Origin: Dehalococcoidales bacterium
Lineage (GTDB): Bacteria; Chloroflexota; Dehalococcoidia; Dehalococcoidales; UBA5627
Direction: 5' to 3'
Assembly: GCA_012520835.1 (NCBI GenBank)
Contig: JAAYNN010000051.1
Location: 1-10,318, forward strand
DNA length: 10,318 nt
In this document: positions 1 to 5,588 of the stretch, piece after piece
How positions within the stretch are numbered: position 1 is the first letter of the stretch
How the letters are laid out: every line of letters starts with the position of its first letter
Translations under genes and position numbers: made by a program
The notes under the pieces: model-generated
The model's input: the letters and a program-made list of their open reading frames with translations, nothing else
The model's database searches: none
Told to the model about the DNA's origin: nothing

Positions 1-1
1 T

Positions 2-67
2 AACAGGTTTTACAATTATGAGCTTAGCGATGATGAATTTACCGGCTTTTTAAATCCAACAGCATAG
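2..67 (+). CDS. 3' end of a plus-strand gene (partial, unidentified)
   Basis: An open frame enters from the left edge and stops at TAG 65-67, giving 21 residues that end in DEFTGFLNPTA. The stretch is short and could be open by chance. In its favour, a strong palindrome of terminator type begins 25 bases after the stop, and the next gene runs in the opposite direction, so a convergent gene end is expected here. The peptide has no motif I recognise and no function can be given. Confidence 0.4.
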   Translation, partial: NRFYNYELSDDEFTGFLNPTA

Positions 68-83
68 TTATAAATAGTTATAA
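64..83. repeat. Two tandem copies of a 10-bp A/T-rich unit
   Basis: ATAGTTATAA occurs twice without a gap (64-73 and 74-83), starting inside the stop codon of the partial gene and running toward the terminator palindrome. It may be no more than A/T-rich drift in a gene-end region. Confidence 0.5.
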
Positions 84-92
84 TAAATAGTG

Positions 93-116
93 GCGGGGAG
101 GATTAATCCTCCCCGC
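93..116. terminator. Perfect 24-bp palindrome, likely bidirectional terminator
   Basis: GCGGGGAGGA and TCCTCCCCGC are perfect inverted copies around a central TTAA. The RNA would form a G+C-rich stem of about 10 bp with a four-base loop. On the plus strand the stem is followed by a T-rich stretch (TCTATTTTTT, 123-132); on the minus side it is followed by A/T-rich DNA. It lies between two convergent genes, where one hairpin can serve both directions. A protein-binding palindrome is possible but less likely in this position. Confidence 0.8.
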
Positions 117-123
117 TTACAAT

Positions 124-336
124 CTATTTTTTGTGGCCGTTTATCACTGTGTGCTCGGCGTCCGTCTCTTGCTCTGTTTTCCGATTTTTCTTTTTCCGCT
201 CGTTAACGGCATTCTGCAATATCAGCTCTATCTGGCCGTTGACGCTGCGGAAGTCCTGTGCAGCCCATTCGTTCAGGTTTTCCCAAAGCTCCTCACTTAT
301 CCGCAGGAGATAACTCTTGCGTCCGCTTTTTTTCAT
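124..336 (-). CDS. Arc-like ribbon-helix-helix DNA-binding protein
   Basis: This 70-residue basic protein has the layout of a ribbon-helix-helix (MetJ/Arc) DNA-binding domain. Residues 8-13 (SYLLRI) form the beta strand that would contact DNA, followed by two helices (about 15-27 and 31-46) with the turn SVNGQIE between them, then a charged Lys/Arg-rich tail. The start ATG at 336 has an AGGA about 10 bases upstream and lies 18 bases after the stop of the SPFH gene, so the two are one operon. As I recall, an SPFH protein whose C-terminus ends like this one, followed by a small Arc-type protein, is a recurrent gene pair in several phyla. RHH proteins bind tandem short boxes as stacked dimers, and such boxes lie over this operon's promoter (1247-1275), so autoregulation is likely but inferred. 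I see no toxin partner. Confidence 0.8.
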   Translation of the reverse strand: MKKSGRKSYLLRISEELWENLNEWAAQDFRSVNGQIELILQNAVNERKKKNRKTEQETDAEHTVINGHKK

Positions 337-354
337 TGGAAACTGGTCCTGTTT

Positions 355-1233
355 TTATTGGTAAAGCGTTCCGGTATTTATTACCGGTGAAGTCGATGAC
401 TCACTGCACAAGACCACCAACAGGTTGGAAACCATGGTCGCTTTTTTCTCTTCGTCCAGGTCGACCAGATGCTTGTCGGCTAACTGGTTGAGAGCCATTT
501 CCACCATGCTGACGGCGCCGTGAACAATCTGGCTCCTGGCAGCCACTACTGCCGTGGCCTGCTGGCGGCGCAGCATCGCTTCGGCGATTTCGGGTGCGTA
601 TGCCAGGTGGCTCAGCCTTGCTTCGATAACATGGACGCCGGCTCTTTTCAGCCTTTCCTGCAGTTCGGATTCCAGCACATGGCTGATTTTATCGGTGCTG
701 GCGCGCAGTGTCAGCTGCTCCTCGTCCATTTCCTCGAAAGAATCATAGGGATAAGACTGCGCCAGGTGCCGCACGGAGGCTTCGCTCTGGATAACGACAT
801 ACTGCTCGTAGTTATCGACATCGAAGAAAGCCTTGAAGGTATCTTCCACTTTCCAGACGATTACGGCGGCGATTTCAATGGGATTGCCGATTTTATCGTT
901 GACCTTCAGCTTCTGGCCGCTCAGGTTGCGCGCCCTTAAGGAGATTTTCTTCTTGCTGTAAAAAGGATTGGCCCAGAAGAATCCGTTATCTCTGACAGAG
1001 CCGGCATATTTACCGAAGAGCACCATGACCTTGGCTTCGTTCGGGTTGACGATGAATAAGCCGGGCAGAATCAGGATTCCAGTTATAATCATCAAAATAA
1101 CAGCCAGTACCGTCATCCAGACATACTCCTGTCCCGCGTTCAGTATGAACAGCGTGACGGATGCCGCCATTAACAGAATCCCGACCGCCAGCATCAAGAA
1201 ACCGTTATAAACTTTTGTAACCTTTTCCGACAT
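355..1233 (-). CDS. SPFH/band-7 domain membrane protein
   Basis: A 292-residue protein of the stomatin/prohibitin/flotillin/HflK-C superfamily. Residues about 11-31 and 38-61 are two hydrophobic membrane segments. The SPFH domain follows (about 62-235), with the family-like entry VNPNEAKVMVLFGKY, the segment GFFWANPF, and a helical stretch ending LRRQQATAVVAARSQI (about 221-236). The C-terminus SPVINTGTLY matches what I remember of the SPFH subfamily paired with Arc-like proteins. Such proteins oligomerise on the membrane and scaffold other proteins; the client here is unknown. The ATG at 1233 is firmly placed: GGAGG lies 6 bases upstream within AAGGAGGTG. The gene is transcribed away from the iron genes and shares only a divergent intergenic region with dtxR1, so I infer no direct link to iron uptake. 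Confidence 0.9.
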   Translation of the reverse strand: MSEKVTKVYNGFLMLAVGILLMAASVTLFILNAGQEYVWMTVLAVILMIITGILILPGLFIVNPNEAKVMVLFGKYAGSVRDNGFFWANPFYSKKKISLRARNLSGQKLKVNDKIGNPIEIAAVIVWKVEDTFKAFFDVDNYEQYVVIQSEASVRHLAQSYPYDSFEEMDEEQLTLRASTDKISHVLESELQERLKRAGVHVIEARLSHLAYAPEIAEAMLRRQQATAVVAARSQIVHGAVSMVEMALNQLADKHLVDLDEEKKATMVSNLLVVLCSESSTSPVINTGTLYQ

Positions 1234-1246
1234 TATACACCTCCTT

Positions 1247-1275
1247 ATATCATTGTGATATCATAATGATATCAT
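1247..1275 (-). promoter_or_regulatory. Three direct repeats with 11-bp period over the SPFH promoter
   Basis: ATATCAT occurs at 1247-1253, 1258-1264 and 1269-1275, exactly 11 bases apart; the last two copies extend to TGATATCAT. The block 1247-1272 is also a 26-bp palindrome with a single mismatched pair, centred on GATATC. It covers the -10 element and expected transcription start of the SPFH/RHH operon. Tandem boxes at about one helical turn are the classic target of ribbon-helix-helix repressors, and the operon encodes one. Binding by that protein is inferred. Confidence 0.75.
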
Positions 1276-1294
1276 CAGTAAAATAGAAAGTCAA
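1266..1294 (-). promoter_or_regulatory. Sigma70-type promoter of the SPFH/RHH operon
   Basis: Read on the minus strand, TTGACT (1294-1289) is a 5/6 -35 element, the spacer is 17 bp, and TATCAT (1271-1266) is a 5/6 -10 element preceded by TG, an extended -10. The start would fall near 1259, giving a short leader of about 25 bases before the strong ribosome site. The -10 element is part of the 11-bp repeat array, so an operator-bound protein should block it. Confidence 0.75.
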
Positions 1295-1332
1295 GTGGTT
1301 TTAAAGAAAATTATTTTGTTATTTTCCGGGGG

Positions 1333-1361
1333 TTGACAGGAATTCCGGATAGTAGTATACT
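1333..1361 (+). promoter_or_regulatory. Near-consensus sigma70 promoter of dtxR1
   Basis: TTGACA (1333-1338, full consensus), a 17-bp spacer and TATACT (1356-1361, 5/6). The start would be near 1368, directly at the inverted repeat 1370-1387, so a repressor there would block initiation. This is the best-formed promoter in the window. Confidence 0.8.
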
Positions 1362-1369
1362 TTTTTACA

Positions 1370-1387
1370 TGTTAGATATCACTAACA
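1370..1387. promoter_or_regulatory. DtxR-type operator, copy 1 (dtxR1)
   Basis: TGTTAG-N6-CTAACA with spacer ATATCA. The same 12 bases at the same spacing recur at 1920-1937 and 6316-6333. The core TTAG-N6-CTAA has the geometry of operators recalled for MntR/SirR/IdeR-like members of the DtxR family. It lies 8 bases after the -10 element and 24 bases before the dtxR1 ATG, implying negative autoregulation. Confidence 0.75.
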
Positions 1388-1411
1388 ATGATGCCGGGTG
1401 TGTATAAGTAA

Positions 1412-1900
1412 ATGGTACCGATGAAAGATAAAACCACTGCCAGTATGGAAGATTATCTCGAAGCCATCATAATGTTGAAGGAGGATGGCAGGGAATCTAC
1501 CGTTACTGCCATCAGCGAGTTAATCGGGGTGAAGAAACCGAGCGTCAATTGGGCTTTAAAAAAACTGGTCGATGCCGGCTATGTCACTCATGAACGGTAC
1601 GGAGATATCGACCTTACTCCCGAGGGAGCTATTGTTGCCAGGGAGGTATATCGGCGTCACAAGACGCTGACCAGCTTCCTGGTCGATATTCTCAGGGTGC
1701 ATCCCGAAATTGCTGCCAGAGATGCCTGCAAAATGGAACATGTCATGAGCAAAGAGACCATAAAGCGTCTCGAGAAGTTCATCGATTTTGTTCTTGATTG
1801 CCATCCTGGCCAGGCGGACTGGGAAGACCTGTTCAGTCGTTGTATTGAATGCGATAAAGACGACCGCCGGATATGTGACCGTTTTACACCGAAAAACTGA
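1412..1900 (+). CDS. DtxR-family metal-dependent repressor, paralogue 1
   Basis: A 162-residue metalloregulator that most likely represses iron-uptake genes when loaded with Fe(II) or Mn(II). A winged helix-turn-helix (about 10-72; recognition region GVKKPS, wing ERYGDIDLTP) is followed by the metal-binding and dimerisation domain. Aligned by eye with MntR/DtxR, the metal ligands would be D14, E17, H83, C106, E109 and H110; the DACKMEH motif has Cys as in iron-type DtxR where MntR has Glu. The C-terminal tail holds C130, C144, C147 and C155, a possible extra metal or Fe-S site. There is no SH3-like third domain. ATG 1412 and in-frame ATG 1421 are both possible starts; neither has a clear Shine-Dalgarno sequence. 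It stands alone behind its own promoter and operator and ends just before the feo promoter. Whether iron or manganese is the true signal cannot be settled from sequence. Confidence 0.9.
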   Translation: MVPMKDKTTASMEDYLEAIIMLKEDGRESTVTAISELIGVKKPSVNWALKKLVDAGYVTHERYGDIDLTPEGAIVAREVYRRHKTLTSFLVDILRVHPEIAARDACKMEHVMSKETIKRLEKFIDFVLDCHPGQADWEDLFSRCIECDKDDRRICDRFTPKN

Positions 1901-1906
1901 TATATT
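1898..1906 (+). promoter_or_regulatory. Extended -10 promoter, distal feo promoter
   Basis: TGATATATT is an extended -10 (TGn plus TATATT, 5/6) whose TGA is also the stop codon of dtxR1. No good -35 is seen at the right distance, which extended -10 promoters tolerate. The start would fall near 1913, just before operator copy 2, leaving a leader of about 220 bases to the first feo gene. Confidence 0.45.
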
Positions 1907-1919
1907 TTTTGCATAGAAA

Positions 1920-1937
1920 TGTTAGCTTCGGCTAACA
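1920..1937. promoter_or_regulatory. DtxR-type operator, copy 2 (feo, distal)
   Basis: TGTTAG-N6-CTAACA with spacer CTTCGG, so the arms extend to TGTTAGC/GCTAACA around TTCG. As RNA this would be a 7-bp stem closed by a C(UUCG)G tetraloop, an unusually stable hairpin at the start of a distal feo transcript, or a barrier at the end of a dtxR1 transcript. The match with copies 1 and 3 supports the operator reading; the hairpin may be incidental. Confidence 0.7.
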
Positions 1938-2056
1938 AATGAAGGATTGTAAAGGAAATAAAGTTTGTTGTTCAAACGGGAAAAAATAGATAAGGGAAGT
2001 TTTTTAACAGGGAGATGCGAGTTTATTTCCCCGCTTCTTTTCAAGGGAAGTAAGCT
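1938..2056. other. Leader between the two feo operators, no gene seen
   Basis: This A/T-rich stretch has no open frame I can support. It holds a weak stem with several G-T pairs at about 2033-2051 (CTTC/GAAG core), followed after some ten bases by a run of seven T. That could be a weak terminator of the dtxR1 or distal feo transcript. No known riboswitch class is recognisable. Confidence 0.35.
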
Positions 2057-2092
2057 TATATTTTTTTGCCAAAGAGTTAGTGTAGTTTAACA
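2057..2092 (+). promoter_or_regulatory. Proximal feo promoter with degenerate DtxR box
   Basis: TATATT (2057-2062), a T run, then AGTTAG-TGTAGT-TTAACA (2075-2092), matching 10 of the 12 conserved bases of the other operators at the same N6 spacing. The order -10, T run and box mirrors copies 2 and 3, with a gap of 12 bases against 13 and 14. The -35 is poor. It lies 42 bases before the first feo gene and may be the main feo start. Confidence 0.5.
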
Positions 2093-2134
2093 TTATGCGC
2101 AAATGGTTTTAAATATTAAATTTAAGGGGGGACA

Positions 2135-2917
2135 ATGAAAGCAAAATTTTTCAGCAAATTGGGAAACATTAGTTTAAGAACAGGCGTTGTTTTTGTTCTG
2201 GTAATTAGCCTTATGGCTGCATTCCTGGGTTCGGTTCCGGTTTCGGCGCATGTACCGGAGGGGGCAGGAAAAACAGCGGAATTTGTGTTGGAGCCGATAC
2301 GTATATACAGTCAGGGCGGTGATTTATTGGAATATTCTATCGAGGATTTAGGGGAGATGAAGGGCGGTGTATGTATGTGTCTCTCGGGAGGATTTCGGGC
2401 GATCCAGGCAGCCATTTCTGCCCTTTACGGTGAGGATGAGTTGCCTGTTCAGGGTGAACTGACAGTTTTATACCACCACCCCGGTTCCGGTCATAAATTG
2501 GTTTTCGAGACAGTTCTTACCGCTGAATGCGTGGTTTACGAGAAAGCAGGCAATCCCCAGCGTATGACAATGGAGCATTGGGCATATACCTTTACGCGCA
2601 CCGATACGGGTGAAGTATTTGAAACGCAATTAAAAGGGGGTGTTATCCCGGATGGTTTTTTCGACCTGCGATATAAGGTAAACGGTTATACCAACGGCTG
2701 GCATGATGAAAAACCTACGGAAGAAGAATATAACGGGTTTTCCGCCGCTTATACCGATGCGATGAACAATATGCTGACGTTTCCATTATGGGAGCTTTAT
2801 GAAGGGATAGAGGAACCGGAGGAAGAGACTCCTGCTGGAGTGATTGTCTTCGGATTCGCTCTGCTCTTATCGATTGTTATCGGTTTTATTTATTCATCAA
2901 AAGGAAAAAGGAGTTAG
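2135..2917 (+). CDS. Exported, membrane-anchored FmdE-like protein in the feo operon
   Basis: A 260-residue protein with an N-terminal signal segment (hydrophobic 17-37, ending VPVSAH), a domain outside the membrane (about 40-232), an acidic linker (EEPEEE) and a C-terminal membrane helix (234-253) followed by KGKR, predicting an outside domain with a short cytoplasmic tail. Residues 77-90 (GGVCMCLSGGFRAI) and 113-127 (YHHPGSGHKLVFETV) resemble the Cys-Pro-Gly-Leu helix and the GxGN-type loop of FmdE-family domains as I recall them. The family's His before the first Cys is absent and C82 stands near its Pro-Gly. C80, C82, H114, H115, H120 and C132 are candidate metal ligands. The ATG at 2135 follows AAGGGGGG. 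It is first in the operon, 4 bases before feoA1. A surface iron-handling role is inferred; the FmdE assignment is moderate. Confidence 0.75.
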   Translation: MKAKFFSKLGNISLRTGVVFVLVISLMAAFLGSVPVSAHVPEGAGKTAEFVLEPIRIYSQGGDLLEYSIEDLGEMKGGVCMCLSGGFRAIQAAISALYGEDELPVQGELTVLYHHPGSGHKLVFETVLTAECVVYEKAGNPQRMTMEHWAYTFTRTDTGEVFETQLKGGVIPDGFFDLRYKVNGYTNGWHDEKPTEEEYNGFSAAYTDAMNNMLTFPLWELYEGIEEPEEETPAGVIVFGFALLLSIVIGFIYSSKGKRS

Positions 2918-2921
2918 GCAG

Positions 2922-3155
2922 ATGGCAGAAAAGCAGTTGAACGAACTGAAGAAGGGCGAAAAAGGAAAGATCGTCAGGATTACAGGCAACAGCAGTGTTT
3001 TTCGCAGGTTACTGGACCTCGGTGTAGTTAAAGGTTCCGAGATTGAAATGAAAGGGGTGGCGCCTCTGGGAGATCCGATTGAAATTAAAATTAAGGGATA
3101 TAATCTCAGTTTGCGCAAGTCCGAGGCCGCCGGAATTATCGTGGAGGTTCAATAA
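2922..3155 (+). CDS. feoA: FeoA, ferrous iron transport accessory protein, paralogue 1
   Basis: A 77-residue cytoplasmic SH3-like protein that works with FeoB in Fe(II) uptake. The family pattern is clear: LNELKKGEKGKIVRI, then FRRLLDLGVVKGSEIEM, GDPIEIKIKGYNLSLRKSEA and IIVEV. The start ATG 2922 gives the usual FeoA length and has AAAGGAG 8-9 bases upstream. Longer in-frame starts fall inside the preceding gene and are not needed. It sits 4 bases after the FmdE-like gene and one base before the next feoA, so translation is probably coupled. Confidence 0.93.
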   Translation: MAEKQLNELKKGEKGKIVRITGNSSVFRRLLDLGVVKGSEIEMKGVAPLGDPIEIKIKGYNLSLRKSEAAGIIVEVQ

Positions 3156-3156
3156 A

Positions 3157-3456
3157 ATGGCTGGTAAAGAATTCCCTCTCATTTTTGCCGATGCCGGGAA
3201 AAAACTACTGGTTGCCGGGTTTATCGGCGGCTTCGGAATGGGACAGAGGCTTACAGAGATGGGATTGACTGTCGGGTCCCAGATTTTGGTTGTCGAAGGG
3301 AGTTGTCATGGGCCGCTGGTGGTCGATGTCAGGGGCTCACGCTTGGGTTTGGGCTGCGGCGTTGCGCATAAAATAATGGTTAAGGAGATTACAGATGAAA
3401 AAGAAACAATTTGTGGTAACCAGCGGATTGCTGCAGGGCCCTCCGCTAAAGGTTGA
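3157..3456 (+). CDS. feoA: FeoA, paralogue 2, with C-terminal extension
   Basis: A 99-residue FeoA-like protein. The core is recognisable: FGMGQRLTEMGLTVGSQILVVE, then GPLVVDVRGSRLGLGCGVAHKIMVKEI, ending near residue 79, where most FeoA proteins stop. It continues another 20 residues that do not look like FeoA and that lie over a separate small frame with a good ribosome site. Its N-terminus (KEFPLIFADAGKKLLVAGFIGG) also differs from paralogue 1. GGAGG (3142-3146) precedes the ATG by 10 bases. Paired FeoA genes occur in several anaerobes; the two copies may bind different partners or FeoB surfaces. Confidence 0.9.
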   Translation: MAGKEFPLIFADAGKKLLVAGFIGGFGMGQRLTEMGLTVGSQILVVEGSCHGPLVVDVRGSRLGLGCGVAHKIMVKEITDEKETICGNQRIAAGPSAKG

Positions 3457-3478
3457 TTACAAAAATCTTAAAGACTGA
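3395..3478 (+). CDS. Candidate small protein of 27 residues overlapping feoA2
   Basis: ATG 3395 opens a 27-codon frame ending at TGA 3476-3478. It begins MKKKQFVVTSGLLQGPPLK and ends VDYKNLKD. An AAGGAG at 3382-3387 lies 7 bases upstream, as good as the sites of the real genes here, although it is inside feoA2. It has no membrane segment and no Cys. It overlaps feoA2 by 62 bases and ends 39 bases before feoB. It may be a real small Feo-associated protein, or the ribosome site may be chance. I do not recognise it. Confidence 0.4.
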   Translation: MKKKQFVVTSGLLQGPPLKVDYKNLKD

Positions 3479-3517
3479 ATAATTATTAAAAATTTTTAAA
3501 GCAGGAGACGTCGTAAT

Positions 3518-4207
3518 ATGAACAAAAAGCAAATCACCGTCGCCCTGGTCGGCAATCCTAATTCAGGGAAAACGACGCTGTTTAACAGCCTGACAGGGGC
3601 GAGGCAGCATGTCGGGAACTGGCCCGGTGTGACAGTCGAGAAAAAAGAGGGCATCTGTTCCTCCGGCGGATACGAAATCAAGGTGGTCGACCTCCCCGGT
3701 GTTTACAGCCTGACGGCTTATTCACCCGATGAAGTCGTTGCCAGAAAATTCATCATCGAAGAAAAACCGGATGTCGTGGTAGACATCGTCGATGCTTCCA
3801 ACCTAGAAAGAAACCTTTATCTCTCGGTGCAATTGATGGAACTGGAAGCGCCCATGATCCTGGCATTGAATATGATGGACGAGGCGGAAAACAGGAAATA
3901 TAAAATCGATATAGAAAAACTGTCTGCAGGGATGGGTGTGGCCGTTGTTCCCATGGTGGCAAGCAAGAATAAAGGTGTGCCCGAGCTGCTTTCTGAAATC
4001 GTTAAAATAGCGGAAGGCAAAAAGTCCTGCAGCGGCGTTAAGATCGCATACGGCAGAGAGGTCGAAAAGCAGATAGAGGTAATTGAGAAAGCGTTGTCCG
4101 AAGACTCGCTTGCCGGTAAATATTCACCGCACTGGCTGGCGATAAAGCTGCTCGAGGGCGATGAGGAGATTATCAGGAAATTCGAGGGGGTGTCAGGTGT
4201 CAAGTGA
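3518..4207 (+). CDS. feoB: FeoB N-terminal part: G-protein domain and part of helical domain
   Basis: This 229-residue frame encodes the cytosolic GTPase part of the ferrous iron transporter. G1 is GNPNSGKT (12-19), the G2 Thr is in PGVTVEKKEG (T39), G3 is DLPG (58-61), G4 is NMMD (118-121) and G5 is VASK (147-150). Helical-domain sequence follows, including SPHWLAIKLLEGDEEI, typical of FeoB. The frame stops at TGA 4205-4207, partway through the helical (GDI) domain, and the rest of FeoB continues in the +1 frame. Reading on with one base skipped near the stop would give an ordinary join (FEGVSGV then SEEILKL). GGAG occurs about 10 bases before ATG 3518. It could be a true split gene, a frameshift mutation, programmed frameshifting, or a sequence error. 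Confidence 0.9.
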   Translation: MNKKQITVALVGNPNSGKTTLFNSLTGARQHVGNWPGVTVEKKEGICSSGGYEIKVVDLPGVYSLTAYSPDEVVARKFIIEEKPDVVVDIVDASNLERNLYLSVQLMELEAPMILALNMMDEAENRKYKIDIEKLSAGMGVAVVPMVASKNKGVPELLSEIVKIAEGKKSCSGVKIAYGREVEKQIEVIEKALSEDSLAGKYSPHWLAIKLLEGDEEIIRKFEGVSGVK

Positions 4208-5534
4208 AGAAATTTTGAAATTACGACAGGAAGCAGTGGCTAAACTACAGAGCATCTATGGCGGCGATGCCGATATGGTCATTGCCGATGCGCGCTACGG
4301 GTTCATCAGCGGTCTGCTTAAAGACGTGCTGAAGAAGCCTCCTGTGGAAAGGCTCAGCCTTTCCGATAAAATCGATAAAATTATCGTCAACCGCTGGCTT
4401 GGAATTCCTATCTTTTTGGGGTTGATGTACCTGGTCTTCCAGTTTGTGTTTACTTTATCCGTTCCATTTATGGATTGGATAGATGCCTTCTTCGGCTGGC
4501 TGGCGGGCTATGCTGCCAATATCAGCCCCGACTGGCTGGGTTCGCTGGTTGCCGATGGTATCATCGGCGGTGTCGGTTCGGTGCTGGTCTTTGTTCCGCC
4601 GATATTCCTGCTCTTTATCGCCATCTCTATTCTTGAAGACTCCGGTTACATGGCGCGTGCCGCCTTTGTTATGGACAGATTGATGCATAAAATCGGCCTG
4701 CACGGACGTTCCTTTATCCCGATGCTTCTGGGGTTCGGCTGCAACATCCCGGGCATTATGGCCTGCCGCACCATCGATAATCCTAAGGACAGGCTGACCA
4801 CCATGCTTGTCAATCCTTTCATGCTGTGTGGAGCCAGGCTTCCTATTTTTATTCTGTTGATTGCAGCGTTTTTCCCCGAAAACCAGGGAATAGTAATGTT
4901 CTCGATGTATATCCTGGGTATCTTGATCGCTATCCTGATGGCATGGATCTTCCGTAAAACATTATTGAAAGGGGAAAGCGGCCATTTTGTAATGGAGCTG
5001 CCTCCTTACCGCCTTCCGACCATTGTCGGCGTTCTGACACACATGTGGGAGAGGGGCAAGATGTTCCTGCAGAAGGCCGGGACACTGATTCTGGCGGCTG
5101 TGATTGTCATCTGGTTCCTCTCCAGCATGCCGTGGGGTGTCGAATATGCCAGCGCCGATAGCTGGATCGGGCATATCGGCAATTTCTTCGCACCAGTGTT
5201 TGCCTGGGCCGGCTTCGACCAGTGGCAGGCATCTGCCAGCCTGATATTCGGATTCTTGGCCAAGGAAGTGGTCATCGGCGCCATGGGGACCATGTTTGCG
5301 GTAGAAGAGGGGCTTCTGGGTAATGTTCTGGCAACTCAGCTTGGCTGGACTCCGCTTATCGCTTTATCATTCATGGTGTTCAGCCTGCTCTATGTACCGT
5401 GCGTGGCGGCGCTGGGCGCCATCCGCAGTGAAACCAAGTCGTGGAAATGGACAATATTCACTGCGGTGTATACCACTGCCGTCGCCTGGGTCATGTCGGT
5501 ACTGGTCTTCCAGGTCGGCAGCCTGTTTGTTTAG
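4197..5534 (+). CDS. feoB: FeoB C-terminal part: end of helical domain and membrane permease
   Basis: The membrane half of FeoB, 445 residues from a GTG start at 4197, which has GAGGGGG ending 6 bases upstream and overlaps the upstream frame's end by 11 bases. ATG 4161 would give 457 residues but encodes 12 residues unlike FeoB. It begins with the rest of the helical domain (ADARYGF, 30-36), then the permease: GYMARAAFVMDR (150-161), GFGCNIPG (179-186, C182), CGARLP (211-216), AKEVVIGAMGT (355-365) and YVPC (399-402). All signature Cys positions I know are kept, so the transport part looks functional. Together the two parts total about 674 residues, normal for a complete FeoB. Whether it is made by reinitiation or by frameshifting cannot be told from sequence. 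Confidence 0.9.
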   Translation: MSSEEILKLRQEAVAKLQSIYGGDADMVIADARYGFISGLLKDVLKKPPVERLSLSDKIDKIIVNRWLGIPIFLGLMYLVFQFVFTLSVPFMDWIDAFFGWLAGYAANISPDWLGSLVADGIIGGVGSVLVFVPPIFLLFIAISILEDSGYMARAAFVMDRLMHKIGLHGRSFIPMLLGFGCNIPGIMACRTIDNPKDRLTTMLVNPFMLCGARLPIFILLIAAFFPENQGIVMFSMYILGILIAILMAWIFRKTLLKGESGHFVMELPPYRLPTIVGVLTHMWERGKMFLQKAGTLILAAVIVIWFLSSMPWGVEYASADSWIGHIGNFFAPVFAWAGFDQWQASASLIFGFLAKEVVIGAMGTMFAVEEGLLGNVLATQLGWTPLIALSFMVFSLLYVPCVAALGAIRSETKSWKWTIFTAVYTTAVAWVMSVLVFQVGSLFV

Positions 5535-5545
5535 AAAAAATCTAA

Positions 5546-5573
5546 AGGGAGGAGCGGTTTACCGTTCCTCCCT
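5546..5573. promoter_or_regulatory. 13-bp inverted repeat between feoB and the feoC-like gene
   Basis: AGGGAGGAGCGGT and ACCGTTCCTCCCT are inverted copies with one G-U pair, separated by TT. It begins 12 bases after the feoB stop and ends 15 bases before the feoC-like ATG. No T run follows on the plus strand, so it is not a standard terminator. It could stabilise the upstream mRNA end, lower expression of downstream genes, or bind a protein. Confidence 0.6.
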
Positions 5574-5588
5574 CCGGAGAATGAATAC

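Noticed and set aside
124..336. RHH protein as antitoxin of a toxin-antitoxin pair
   Set aside because: No small toxin-like gene is next to it; its partner is a 292-residue SPFH membrane protein, so a regulator role fits better.
520..939. 139-codon plus-strand frame opposite the SPFH gene
   Set aside because: It is antisense to a clearly recognised protein, has no family resemblance and no convincing ribosome site; a shadow frame.
2844..2921. Longer N-terminus for FeoA1
   Set aside because: The extra residues overlie the membrane helix of the FmdE-like gene; ATG 2922 gives the normal FeoA length.
3079..3156. Longer N-terminus for FeoA2
   Set aside because: It would overlap feoA1; ATG 3157 has GGAGG upstream and starts right after the feoA1 stop.
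4161..4196. ATG 4161 as start of the FeoB membrane part
   Set aside because: It would add 12 residues unlike FeoB, read out of frame over the GTPase part, and has a poorly spaced ribosome site; GTG 4197 is better.
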